Part shown: piece by piece, positions 1-8,609 of the stretch
Layout of the letters: every line of letters begins with the position of its first letter
Position numbering within the stretch: the first letter of the stretch is position 1
Assembly (NCBI GenBank): GCA_964497475.1
Contig: CAZCDM010000040.1
Location: 1 to 14,739, forward strand
Direction: 5' to 3'
DNA length: 14,739 nucleotides
Source: CAZCDM01 sp964497475
Lineage (GTDB): Bacteria; Planctomycetota; Phycisphaerae; SM23-33
The notes under the pieces: generated by a model
The model's database searches: none
Told to the model about the DNA's origin: nothing
Seen by the model: only the letters and a program-made list of their open reading frames with translations
Made by a program: the position numbers and the translations under genes

Positions 1-57
1 CCACTATCGGCACAAAGACCAACCAGACGTTATGCATTTAACAGAGTACTAGCGGAT

Positions 58-89
58 AAAAACTCCTGCGGCCGGGGCGCGGAGGCAGG
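58..89 (-). terminator. Weak candidate intrinsic terminator after the FecR-domain gene
   Basis: Read on the minus strand, a CCTGC arm and a GCAGG arm enclose 15 nt, followed by two bases and then five T residues. The stem is short and interrupted, and it lies about 130 nt past the FecR-domain stop codon, so this is only a possible end point for the minus-strand envelope cluster. The rest of 1-222 holds GC-rich low-complexity sequence and no supportable gene. Confidence 0.25.
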
Positions 90-133
90 GCCGGTTGGCA
101 CAGGCCGGTTGGGCGCGGAAGCAGGGCGGTTGG
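75..133. repeat. Imperfect direct repeat, two copies of about 23 bp
   Basis: Two near-identical blocks begin GGGCGCGGA at 75 and 111, continue with an (A/G)GCAGGG core and end in CGGTTGG (75-98 and 111-133). They are offset by 36 bp and differ by one substitution and one deletion. A third partial CCGGTTGG lies between them. It lies in the non-coding region downstream of the FecR-domain gene and looks like a local duplication of GC-rich sequence. No function can be assigned. Confidence 0.5.
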
Positions 134-222
134 GGCAGTGGTGGTCGGTACGCTTGAGGGCGGCTGGGTCGCAGGGCAGTCCTGATACTTTTGAGCGACT
201 GGTCGCAGGCGGGCTGGTATGG

Positions 223-1131
223 TCAGGGATAGACATCCGAGTACTGACCGCCGATGTGGGAATTGGGGTTGTAAGGCGGGTAGGAGTCTGAGCATTCCGG
301 CAGGGGCGGGTGGTTTAGGAGGTTGTTCTGGAAGTTGAACAGCCCCCGGCCCGAGCCGAACTGGTTGAGGAACTTTTTGTCGTTGCCGGTCGAGCCGGGC
401 ATATTGCCGACGTTGCTAGCGAACTGGTTGTTGTTGATCTGGTTGGTGTTGGCGAACTGGCCGTTGGTCTGGTGGCCGCCGGGGAGGTTTTTGGACTGCC
501 CGCCGTTACCCGTCACGGCCCATGTGCCGTGCGTGCCCTGTGCGCCGGTGCCCATATCGCCGGTGGCGAGGTTGCAGCCGGTGCCCTTGGCGGCCATGGT
601 CAGCACGGGGGTCGATACGCGGGTGTCGTTCGTGCCGCGGGAGCTGTCGACGTCGGCGGTGATTGCGCCGTACTTGAGCCCAACGCGGGTTTCGGCGTGG
701 TTACCCAGCTTGCGGGCCGAGCGGATGCCGAACTCGCTGACGGGCTTGATGACGAACTCGTTGCGGTCTTCCAGCTGCAGCACGACGGTCGTGCCCAGCC
801 CCGTCGAGACGATGCACAGCTCGCCGAGCGTCTGGCTGACCTTGAGGGGCTGCCATTTCGGATCCTGCTGGGACATGTCGCGATACTCCGCAGCCGATCC
901 GTCGATGCTCTTGACGGTGATGGCGAGCTTTTTGGCGTTTTTGGCGTTTTTGGCGTCTTCGGCGTCTTTGGCATTGCCAGCACTGCCGTTATCGGTGGCC
1001 GGTGCGGGGGCGGCGTCGGGCTGCGCGGCGGCTGGCTGGGTTGCCGGGGCGGGGTTGTTTTCCGCCTGGGTGAGGCAGGGCAGGGCAATGACGGCGCATG
1101 TCGCGATGAGGAGGGATGAAAGGCGAATCAT
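223..1131 (-). CDS. Secreted FecR-domain protein with Asn/Gly/Gln-rich C-terminal tail
   Basis: Predicted 302-residue exported protein. Residues 1-24 form a signal peptide with cleavage near TQA-EN. An Ala/Pro-rich linker (25-50) and a short K/D-N-A repeat (53-68) follow. Residues about 71-190 resemble the FecR beta domain: W93 and the WQPL segment, a TTVVLQLEDRNEFVIKP strand pair, GLKYGAITADV, and the closing STP...AAKGT signature. The rest (about 191-302) is rich in Asn, Gly, Gln and Pro and looks disordered. The ATG at 1131 is preferred over the one at 1167 because AAAGGAG lies 5 nt upstream, whereas the 1167 ATG overlaps a TATAAT box. FecR normally signals from a TonB receptor to a FecI sigma factor, but neither is nearby and this protein has a cleavable signal peptide, not an inner-membrane anchor. 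Free-standing FecR domains are usually periplasmic or surface proteins of unknown role. Family is fairly sure, function unknown. Confidence 0.8.
   Translation of the reverse strand: MIRLSSLLIATCAVIALPCLTQAENNPAPATQPAAAQPDAAPAPATDNGSAGNAKDAEDAKNAKNAKKLAITVKSIDGSAAEYRDMSQQDPKWQPLKVSQTLGELCIVSTGLGTTVVLQLEDRNEFVIKPVSEFGIRSARKLGNHAETRVGLKYGAITADVDSSRGTNDTRVSTPVLTMAAKGTGCNLATGDMGTGAQGTHGTWAVTGNGGQSKNLPGGHQTNGQFANTNQINNNQFASNVGNMPGSTGNDKKFLNQFGSGRGLFNFQNNLLNHPPLPECSDSYPPYNPNSHIGGQYSDVYP
929..973. repeat. Tandem 9-bp repeat inside the FecR-domain gene, five units
   Basis: Five consecutive 9-bp units: three exact copies of TTTTTGGCG (929-937, 938-946, 947-955), then TCTTCGGCG and TCTTTGGCA. On the coding strand they encode the Lys/Glu-Asn/Asp-Ala triplets between the signal peptide linker and the FecR domain. 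Copy-number change by slippage would keep the frame and only alter linker length. Confidence 0.85.
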
Positions 1132-1165
1132 GGCTGCTCCTTTGGCAGATGGTGCGGTGTACTTC

Positions 1166-1194
1166 ATTATAGGATGGTTCCCGGGATAAATGGT
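1166..1194 (-). promoter_or_regulatory. Candidate promoter of the FecR-domain gene
   Basis: The minus strand carries an exact TATAAT (1171 to 1166), 34 nt before the ATG at 1131. The hexamer at 17-bp spacing is ACCATT, a poor -35, so activity may need an activator. Predicted transcription start near 1159 leaves a leader of about 28 nt that contains AAAGGAG. This implies the gene can be expressed apart from the kinase-barrel-SLH genes upstream. Confidence 0.5.
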
Positions 1195-1240
1195 CGGTCT
1201 TGGATTAACGCAGTGGGTGCGGCTGTATTGCGAGACACCC

Positions 1241-1264
1241 CAGGCGGGATAAGGTCAGGCGGGA
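1241..1264. repeat. Direct repeat CAGGCGGGA, two copies 15 bp apart
   Basis: CAGGCGGGA occurs at 1241-1249 and again at 1256-1264, in the gap between the SLH-like lipoprotein stop codon and the FecR-domain promoter. Two equally oriented 9-mers about one and a half helical turns apart could be regulator half-sites placed roughly 50-70 bp upstream of the weak -35, but chance is possible in such GC-rich DNA. Confidence 0.35.
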
Positions 1265-1279
1265 AAGCAATTTTTTCGG

Positions 1280-1849
1280 TTACGGCTCGACCGTGCCGTC
1301 GGGGTTGGGCACCTTGCCGGTTCGCTTGTAGGTGTCGGCCCGGCCCATCACGCCGACGTACTCAAAGCCTGTCACGTCGGTGTAGACGGCGCCATCGACC
1401 ATCATGTTGCGGTATTGCATCTCGCGGAGGCAGTAGCGTTGCGAGGGGCCCGTCAGGGTGAGGACGACACCGCCGGGGAAGTCGCAGGCCTGGCAGATCA
1501 TGTAGGCGAGCTGGCCTCGGGTGAGGGGGGCGTCGGCGTCGAAGGTCCAGGAGCGGTCGACCACGCCGGCGTCGAGAAGCATGTTGACGCGCTGGGCGAA
1601 ATCGGCGGCGGGGTCTTTGCCGTCGTGCATGAGCATCAGCACGCCGTGGGCGGCCTGGTTCTGCGAGACGGTCTGCTGGCGGGCGACCTCGCTGAAGAAG
1701 CGTGCGGAGGACTGCCCGGCCGGCAGGGTGGCCGGGCCGGAGTGGATGGCCGGCTCGGCCGGTGTGCAGGCCGATGCGAGCAGGGCAGCGGCGAGCAGGG
1801 CGGCCGTCGCGGCTGCGTGGAACGTCGGGTTGTCGTGCCGTCGTGTCAT
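1280..1849 (-). CDS. Lipoprotein with two SLH-like units
   Basis: A 189-residue protein. Residues 1-27 form a lipoprotein signal (basic start, Ala/Leu core, LASAC with C28 as the lipidated Cys). Residues about 82-120 match the later part of an S-layer homology domain: LLDAGVV, an aromatic/Asp loop WTFDADAP, then LTRGQLAYMI, equivalent to the ITRAEFA signature. Residues about 137-172 are a degenerate second unit (LREMQYRNMMVDG, then VTGFEYVGVMGRA). SLH domains bind pyruvylated cell-wall polymers or peptidoglycan. The ATG follows the barrel stop codon after 2 nt with no clear Shine-Dalgarno sequence, so it is probably translated by coupling with the barrel. Inference: a periplasmic lipoprotein that links the barrel or outer membrane to the wall. 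The reading frame stays open far upstream, but that part is only the alternate frame of the barrel gene. Confidence 0.75.
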   Translation of the reverse strand: MTRRHDNPTFHAAATAALLAAALLASACTPAEPAIHSGPATLPAGQSSARFFSEVARQQTVSQNQAAHGVLMLMHDGKDPAADFAQRVNMLLDAGVVDRSWTFDADAPLTRGQLAYMICQACDFPGGVVLTLTGPSQRYCLREMQYRNMMVDGAVYTDVTGFEYVGVMGRADTYKRTGKVPNPDGTVEP

Positions 1850-1851
1850 GG

Positions 1852-3264
<1,413 letters not shown>

Positions 3265-3318
3265 GATGGTTTCGTTATCGGCCAGACAGGTCGATTTACG
3301 CCTCCAAACTTCATAGAA

Positions 3319-3347
3319 ACAATACCCGCATGACGCGATGATGTCAA
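3319..3347 (-). promoter_or_regulatory. Sigma70-type promoter for the barrel and SLH-lipoprotein genes
   Basis: On the minus strand, a perfect -35 TTGACA (3347 to 3342) is followed after exactly 17 bp by -10 TATTGT (3324 to 3319, 4 of 6 consensus bases). The -35 overlaps the TGA stop of the kinase gene. Predicted start near 3312, giving a leader of about 48 nt to the barrel ATG at 3264. This suggests the barrel pair can be transcribed independently of the kinase. Confidence 0.6.
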
Positions 3348-4465
3348 CGCAGAAAGGCCAGCACCGCCAGGGCGACATTCAGCAGCACGCTCGTGATCAG
3401 CGCCACGATCAGCCAGGTCGGAGTTCTGGTCGCGACCGGGGCTGGTGGCGGGGTGGGCACCGTTTCGGGCCTGGCGGCAGGTTCGCGTGAGGGGGCAGAC
3501 TTGGCCGGGGCCGGTTCGTCCGGCTCGGCCATGTGGGCCGAGAGGTCTGGCAGGGGTTCGTCGTGGCGGGTTCCGCCGTCTTCGACCTCCAAAAGGAAGT
3601 CGATCGATTTGAGATCGTCCAGCAGCTCGGCCGTGCTGGCGTGGCGGTTGGAGGGTTTTTTACGCATCATCTTCTGGATGACCTTGACCGTGCCGAAGCT
3701 GATGTCGATGTTGATGCGGTCCGGGGCGGGCAGGGCGGCCTTGACGTGCTTGACCATGACGGCCTTGGAGTCTTCGCCGTCGAAGGGCACCTGCCCGGTG
3801 ATCATGTGGTAGAACGTCGCGCCGAGGGAATAGATGTCGCAGCGGAAATCGACGTCGGCCTTGCCGAGGATCTGCTCGGGGCTGATGTAGTAGGGCGTGC
3901 CGTAGAGCTTGCCCTGCTCGGCGGCGATGGCCGACTCGTCGGCAGCGGCCCGGGCCAGGCCCATGTCCATGAGCTTGGCAAGGCCGCCGGTTGTGAGCAT
4001 GATGTTCTTGGGCTTGACGTCGCGGTGGATGAGCCCCTGGCTGTGGGCGTGATCCAGCGCCCGGGCCATCTGGAGGATGATGTTCAGGGCCTCGGCCTCG
4101 CTGTAGACCTTGCCGGCCGCCAGCTCGTCGTAGACCGTCTTGCCCTCGACGTACTCCATGACGAAGTAGTGATACCCCTGGGCCTCGCCGACGTCGTAGG
4201 CCTGGACGATATTGGGATGGTTCAGCTTGGCCGCGGCCCGGCCTTCGGCGTAGAACCGCTCGACGTACTCGGCGTCCTGGCTGAGCTTCTTGGGCAGGAC
4301 CTTGATGGCCACGTCGCGATTGAGGCTGAGCTGGCGGGCCTTGAAGACTACCGCCATCGCGCCGGCACCGAGCTTGGCCAGCATTTTATAGCCGGGGATC
4401 TGCTGGCCCGTGGCGGGTTTGGCCGGCTCGTCGCCGGCGGGGCTGGTTTGCGGATCGTCACTCAT
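3344..4465 (-). CDS. PknB-type Ser/Thr protein kinase with C-terminal membrane anchor
   Basis: A 373-residue Hanks-type kinase. The kinase domain covers about residues 26-290: Gly-rich loop GAGAMAVV (33-40), ATP-binding K55 in VAIK, helix-C E74, catalytic HRDVKPKN (147-154, with D149, K151 and N154), metal-binding DMG (167-169) in place of DFG, SPE (195-197) closing the activation segment, and D210 of DIYSLG. All catalytic residues are present, so it should be active. A Pro/Ala-rich linker (about 313-347) leads to one membrane helix (351-371) with only two or three residues beyond, so there is no PASTA or other external sensor domain. The kinase should face the cytoplasm. ATG at 4465 has AGGA at a short, usable spacing. 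It is divergent from ald and directly upstream of the envelope genes. Its targets and input signal cannot be read from the sequence. Confidence 0.93.
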   Translation of the reverse strand: MSDDPQTSPAGDEPAKPATGQQIPGYKMLAKLGAGAMAVVFKARQLSLNRDVAIKVLPKKLSQDAEYVERFYAEGRAAAKLNHPNIVQAYDVGEAQGYHYFVMEYVEGKTVYDELAAGKVYSEAEALNIILQMARALDHAHSQGLIHRDVKPKNIMLTTGGLAKLMDMGLARAAADESAIAAEQGKLYGTPYYISPEQILGKADVDFRCDIYSLGATFYHMITGQVPFDGEDSKAVMVKHVKAALPAPDRINIDISFGTVKVIQKMMRKKPSNRHASTAELLDDLKSIDFLLEVEDGGTRHDEPLPDLSAHMAEPDEPAPAKSAPSREPAARPETVPTPPPAPVATRTPTWLIVALITSVLLNVALAVLAFLR

Positions 4466-4525
4466 CGAGTCCTATCCTATCGCAGCGGCGCGCGGGGGCA
4501 AGAGATTTGTCACGGCAGGCTATCC

Positions 4526-4554
4526 TTGACGCGCCCTGATCCGGGGCGTATGGT
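4526..4554 (+). promoter_or_regulatory. Candidate ald promoter with an inverted repeat filling the spacer
   Basis: TTGACG (4526-4531) and TATGGT (4549-4554) are separated by exactly 17 bp. The spacer itself is an inverted repeat, CGCCC-N7-GGGCG (4532-4548). Predicted start near 4561, about 56 nt before the ald ATG. A further GCAGG-N10-CCTGC dyad (4565-4584) lies at the start of the leader. A dyad between -35 and -10 is a usual operator position, but the short GC-rich arms could be chance. No kinase promoter is recognised in this divergent gap. Confidence 0.45.
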
Positions 4555-4616
4555 TCCACCATCCGCAGGATTGTTCAGGCCTGCATCCAACCGAGACCAC
4601 TGAATGGAGATCTACG

Positions 4617-5723
4617 ATGCGAATTGGCGTGCCGACTGAAATCAAGACAGATGAATATCGTGTTGCCCTGCTACCCGTGGGAGCAGAGCTGCTCGGCCGC
4701 GATGGCCACGAGGTCTTTGTCCAGAAAGACGCGGGGCTGGGCAGTGGCTTTTTCGACGAGGATTATGTCGCGGCTGGTGCGACGATACTCGATACCGCCG
4801 AGGAGATTTTCGACCGGGCCCAGATGATCGTCAAGGTCAAGGAGCCTCAGCCAGGTGAGGTGGCCCTGGCGCGGGATGGACAGGTAATGTTCACCTACTT
4901 CCACTTCGCTGCGTCGCGTGAGCTGACCGAAGGCAGCCTCAAAAGTGGCATGGCGGCTGTGGCCTACGAGACTCTCTATGACGCCCAGGGCCGACTTCCC
5001 CTGCTGACGCCCATGAGCGAAGTCGCCGGTAAAATGAGTGTCCAGGAAGGGGCCAAGTTCCTCGAACGCCCGATGATGGGGCGGGGCATCTTGCTGGGGG
5101 GAGTGGCCGGCGTGGCTCCGGCGGAGGTTCTCATCATCGGTGGCGGCGTGGTCGGCACGGCGGCGGCGAAAGTAGCCGCTGGCCTGGGGGCCAGCGTGAT
5201 CCTCATGGACATCAACCTCGACCGGCTTCGATACCTCGATGAGGTCATGCCCGCCAACGTCGCGACAGTCTACTGCGACCCCCATGCAGTCGAAGCCTAT
5301 CTCAAACATGTCGACCTGGTCGTTGGGGCGGTGCTGATTCCCGGTGGATTGGCACCGAACCTGATCAAACGGGACCAACTCAAACTGATGAAACCCGGCA
5401 GCGTGATCGTTGATGTCTGCGTCGACCAAGGCGGCTGCGTCGAAACGACCCGACCCACGACCCACTCCGAACCGACCTACATCATTGACGAGGTGGTCCA
5501 CTATTGCGTCGCGAACATGCCCGGCGCCGTCGGGCGGACATCCAGCCTGGCCCTGTGCAACGCGACGTTGCCCTATGCGCGAGAACTGGCTGCGTGCGGA
5601 GTGGATGGCTTCGCGTCAAAATCCCCCGGCCGGGCTGCGGCGGTAAACATGCGAGAGGGGCATATCACGCACCGTGCTGTGGCCGAAGCGTTCCCTGATC
5701 TGCCAGCAAGGGTCGACGAGTAG
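4617..5723 (+). CDS. ald: Alanine dehydrogenase
   Basis: NAD-dependent alanine dehydrogenase (L-alanine + NAD+ + H2O to pyruvate + ammonium + NADH), a soluble cytoplasmic enzyme linking amino-acid breakdown, nitrogen release and redox balance. The 368-residue length is normal for the family. Visible active-site residues follow the Mycobacterium tuberculosis enzyme: R15, K75 (VKVKEP), H96 (TYFHFA) and D270 (DVCVDQGG). The Rossmann motif GGGVVG is at 175-180, and acidic D198 ends the second strand, consistent with NAD preference. The ATG has GGAG at about 8 nt spacing. It reads alone on the plus strand, divergent from the kinase and convergent with the ABC operon (31-bp gap). The family also includes the catalytic half of transhydrogenase and lysine-pathway enzymes, but the length and residue set favour alanine dehydrogenase. 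Confidence 0.96.
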   Translation: MRIGVPTEIKTDEYRVALLPVGAELLGRDGHEVFVQKDAGLGSGFFDEDYVAAGATILDTAEEIFDRAQMIVKVKEPQPGEVALARDGQVMFTYFHFAASRELTEGSLKSGMAAVAYETLYDAQGRLPLLTPMSEVAGKMSVQEGAKFLERPMMGRGILLGGVAGVAPAEVLIIGGGVVGTAAAKVAAGLGASVILMDINLDRLRYLDEVMPANVATVYCDPHAVEAYLKHVDLVVGAVLIPGGLAPNLIKRDQLKLMKPGSVIVDVCVDQGGCVETTRPTTHSEPTYIIDEVVHYCVANMPGAVGRTSSLALCNATLPYARELAACGVDGFASKSPGRAAAVNMREGHITHRAVAEAFPDLPARVDE

Positions 5724-5754
5724 TAAAGGTTGACTGAGGGAAGATTGCTCCACC

Positions 5755-6837
5755 TCAGGCCGGCAGGAGGCAGACATCGCCCGGAGCGATCGCCAGGTCG
5801 ACTTCCGCGCCGGGTGCGAAGGGGGCCGTCTGCTCGCCGAGGGTGTTGATCCGCCAGGTGTCGTCATTGGCTAACCGGCAGAAGTACTGGCGGATTTCGC
5901 CGAGGTAGACTTCCGTGTCGATGACGGCCGGCAGGGCGGTGGCGGTGGCAGGGGCCTGGCCTCGCGGGACGATGCGTACCCACTCGGGGCGGACGCAGCA
6001 GGTGACGGCCTGGCCGGTCGAGGCCTCGGCGGTGACGGCCGAGCGGACCGGCCCGGCCGGCGTGTCGACCGAGGCGACCTCGCCGGGCGACTGCACCGTG
6101 CCGGGCAGGAAGTTGGCCTCGCCGATGAAGTCGGCCACGAATGTGCTGGCCGGGCGGTTGTAGACGTCCTCCGGCGTGCCGATCTGGGCGATGCGTCCCT
6201 CGTGCAGCACGGCGATGCGGTCGGCCATGCTGAGGGCTTCCTTCTGGTCGTGGGTGACGTAAACGGCCGTGGCGCCGCTGTCCTTGACGAGCCGGCGTAG
6301 CTCGGTGCGCATTTGCATCCGCAGCCGGGCGTCGAGGTTGCTCAGCGGCTCGTCGAGCAGGAGGCAGTCGCTGCTGTAGGCCAGGGCTCGCGCCAGGGCG
6401 ACGCGTTGCTGCTGGCCGCCGGAGAGCTCGTTGGGCTTGCGCTGGGCGAGGTGATCGAGCTGGACGAGCTTGAGGTTCTGCTCGGCGAGGCTCTGACGCT
6501 GCGGAGCGGGAAGGCCTTTCATTTTCGGGCCGAACTGAACGTTCTGACCGACCGTCATGTGAGGCCAGAGGGCGTAGCTCTGAAAGACCATCGCGGTGTT
6601 GCGTTTGTGGACGGGCTGGTTGGTGACGTCTTCGTCGCCGAGGAGGATGCGTCCTTGGGTGGGGGCGTGGAGGCCGGCGATGGTGCGAAGGAGTGTCGTC
6701 TTGCCGCATCCGCTGGGCCCGAGCAGGAAGAAGAACTCCCCGGCTTCGATGGTGATGTTGATATCCGTCAGGGCCTGGAATGCCGTCGGGCCGAAGCCGT
6801 AGCGTTTGGTGACGTGATCGATGGTGATGGATTTCAT
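5755..6837 (-). CDS. ABC importer ATP-binding protein (FbpC/PotA type)
   Basis: Cytoplasmic ATPase subunit of the importer, 360 residues. Residues about 4-237 form the nucleotide-binding domain: Walker A GPSGCGKTT (40-48), Q-loop Q86, signature LSGGQQQR (138-145), Walker B CLLLDEP (158-164, E163) and switch H196. Residues about 240-360 form the C-terminal TOBE-like regulatory and substrate-class domain, as in subunits for iron(III), spermidine/putrescine, sulfate, 2-aminoethylphosphonate and maltose. ATG at 6837 has AAGGA 7 nt upstream. It is the last gene of the operon, 17 nt after the permease stop codon. The order binding protein, double permease, ATPase matches the iron(III) FbpABC layout, but that layout alone does not fix the substrate. 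Confidence 0.93.
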   Translation of the reverse strand: MKSITIDHVTKRYGFGPTAFQALTDINITIEAGEFFFLLGPSGCGKTTLLRTIAGLHAPTQGRILLGDEDVTNQPVHKRNTAMVFQSYALWPHMTVGQNVQFGPKMKGLPAPQRQSLAEQNLKLVQLDHLAQRKPNELSGGQQQRVALARALAYSSDCLLLDEPLSNLDARLRMQMRTELRRLVKDSGATAVYVTHDQKEALSMADRIAVLHEGRIAQIGTPEDVYNRPASTFVADFIGEANFLPGTVQSPGEVASVDTPAGPVRSAVTAEASTGQAVTCCVRPEWVRIVPRGQAPATATALPAVIDTEVYLGEIRQYFCRLANDDTWRINTLGEQTAPFAPGAEVDLAIAPGDVCLLPA

Positions 6838-6854
6838 GTGCGGTTCCTTGGTTT

Positions 6855-8609
6855 TCAGGCGCGGAAGATCGCCCCGAGTTTCTTGCCCAGCAGCCCGGCC
6901 GCCAGGGCCATCGTTCCGCCCAGCAGCACCATGCCGAAGACACCCAGCGCCGCGGCGACGTGTATGCCCTCGATCGTACCGGAAGCATAGAGTTCGTAGA
7001 TCTGCTTGGTGATGGGGTACTCGGCCTGTCGCTGGGCGAGGATCAGCGAGTCGGAGACTTCGAGCATGGCAAAGGCGAAGGTCAACACCCCCGCTGCGAT
7101 GATATTGGCAGCGACCAGCGGCAGGGTGATTCGCCCGACGGTGGCGGTGCGTGGCGAGCCGAGGGTCCAGGCGGCCTCTTCGAGGGTTTCGGGCACTTGC
7201 TGGAGGCCGGCGCCCACGCCGCGGACGACAAAGGGCAGGCGGCGGACCGCGTAGGCGACGATCAGGATGACCCAGGGCGAGGACCCGCCCGGGCCGATGG
7301 CGTGCAGCCAGCTGTCGGGGTCGGCCGTGAGGCGAACGTACCCGGCGGCCAGGATCAGCCCCGGCACGGCCAGGGGGAGCATGACCACCGCGTCGAGGAC
7401 ATTGCGGAAGGGGGCTTTGCTGCGGACGATCAGCCAGGCTGCCCCGAAGCCCAGGATCAGGTCAAAGGCGGTCGAGCTGAGGGCGTACTTGAGGCTGTTG
7501 AGGATCGACTGGTAGGTCGCCTCGTCGGTGACGACCTCCTTGAGATGCTCGGCGGTGTACTGCTGCGGCAGGACCGAGGCCATCCACCGCTCGGTGACGG
7601 CTGAGAGAATTACGCCGATGTGTGGCAGCACGGCCAGGAAAAGCACGCCGCCAAAGAGCAGCCAGGCCCCGGCCGTGCCGGCCAGGCCGAGCTTGTGCGT
7701 CTCGCTGCGGACGGTGGCCTTGCCGCCGGAGGATTCCTGGACGCGCCCGAAGACGAACTTGCCCAGCACGTAGAGCCCGACACTGATGGCCAGTAGCACG
7801 AAGACGGTTGCAAACGTCTTGCCGGAGAAGTCGGCCCCGGCGAGGTCCTCGTAAATGCGCACGGGCATCAGCTCGTGGAAGTTGAGCATCAGCGGCGTGC
7901 CGAGGTCGGTAAAGCTCCAGATGAAGACGATGGTTCCGCCGGCAAAGAGCCCGGGCCTCATCAGCGGGAGGGTCACGCGGAAGAAGGCCTTGAGCGGCGA
8001 GGCACCGAGGTTGCGGGCGGCCTGGATGTGGGACGGGTCGATATTGGCCAGGGCCGCCGAGGCGTTGAGGTACATGATGGGAAACAGGTGCAGCGCTTGG
8101 ATGATGGCCACGCCGGCCAAGCCCCCGCCGAGCCAGTTGGGCGGCAGGTTGCCCGGGCCGAACTCGACGAGCCCGACCTTGGCCAGCAGGAGGTTGAGCG
8201 CGCCGAAGCGCCCCAGCAGCCTGCGCATCGCCAGCGCGCCGACAAAGGGCGGGAGGATCAGCGGCACGAGCACGCCCACGCCGAGGAGGCTCTGGCCGCG
8301 GAAGGAGCATCTCGCCCGCAGCAGCGCCAGCGGCACGGCCAGGAGAATGCTCAGCAGCGTGGTGACGCAGGCGAGGATGACGCCGTTGGTGAGTTGCTGG
8401 GCGGTGCGGGCGTCGTCGAAGAGTCGGCCGAACCAGTAGAGGCTGGTCTGGCCCTCGTGGACGAACGCGCCGAAGACGGCCGATGCGATCGGCCAGAGCA
8501 GCGTCACAGCCAGGATGCCCAGCATCGCCAGCGCGGCCAGGCCGGCCAGGGGCTTTTCCTTCAGGTCGAAGGCGGCCCGGGTCAGGTGCGTGCGAATCGC
8601 GGCGATCAT
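6855..8609 (-). CDS. ABC importer permease, two fused membrane domains (FbpB type)
   Basis: Inner-membrane translocation subunit, 584 residues, about twice the usual single permease. It contains two BPD_transp_1 domains: the first about residues 65-290 with its EAA coupling loop at about 197-217 (AARNLGASP), the second about 368-575 with its loop at about 478-498 (EEAAWTLGSP). About twelve hydrophobic segments are visible. Each EAA loop contacts one ATPase monomer, so a single copy with two ATPases gives a complete transporter. The ATG at 8609 overlaps the binding-protein stop as ATGA and has GGAGG 6 nt upstream. The same frame stays open to 9527, but that extension is Arg/Pro/Gly-rich and is only the alternate frame of the binding-protein gene. 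Confidence 0.93.
   Translation of the reverse strand: MIAAIRTHLTRAAFDLKEKPLAGLAALAMLGILAVTLLWPIASAVFGAFVHEGQTSLYWFGRLFDDARTAQQLTNGVILACVTTLLSILLAVPLALLRARCSFRGQSLLGVGVLVPLILPPFVGALAMRRLLGRFGALNLLLAKVGLVEFGPGNLPPNWLGGGLAGVAIIQALHLFPIMYLNASAALANIDPSHIQAARNLGASPLKAFFRVTLPLMRPGLFAGGTIVFIWSFTDLGTPLMLNFHELMPVRIYEDLAGADFSGKTFATVFVLLAISVGLYVLGKFVFGRVQESSGGKATVRSETHKLGLAGTAGAWLLFGGVLFLAVLPHIGVILSAVTERWMASVLPQQYTAEHLKEVVTDEATYQSILNSLKYALSSTAFDLILGFGAAWLIVRSKAPFRNVLDAVVMLPLAVPGLILAAGYVRLTADPDSWLHAIGPGGSSPWVILIVAYAVRRLPFVVRGVGAGLQQVPETLEEAAWTLGSPRTATVGRITLPLVAANIIAAGVLTFAFAMLEVSDSLILAQRQAEYPITKQIYELYASGTIEGIHVAAALGVFGMVLLGGTMALAAGLLGKKLGAIFRA

Noticed and set aside
223..1131. Classical FecIR-TonB iron signalling system
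   Set aside because: There is no sigma factor or TonB-dependent receptor with plug domain in the window, and the FecR protein has a cleavable signal peptide, not the single inner-membrane helix.
3533..4603. A 356-codon plus-strand frame opposite the kinase
   Set aside because: The kinase on the other strand has every catalytic motif. The plus frame is Val/Gly/Asp-rich with no recognisable domain.
5734..5758. CTGAGG-N13-CCTCAG inverted repeat in the convergent gap after ald
   Set aside because: Only six base pairs with a long loop and no T-run on either strand, and it enters the ATPase stop codon. Too weak to call a bidirectional terminator.
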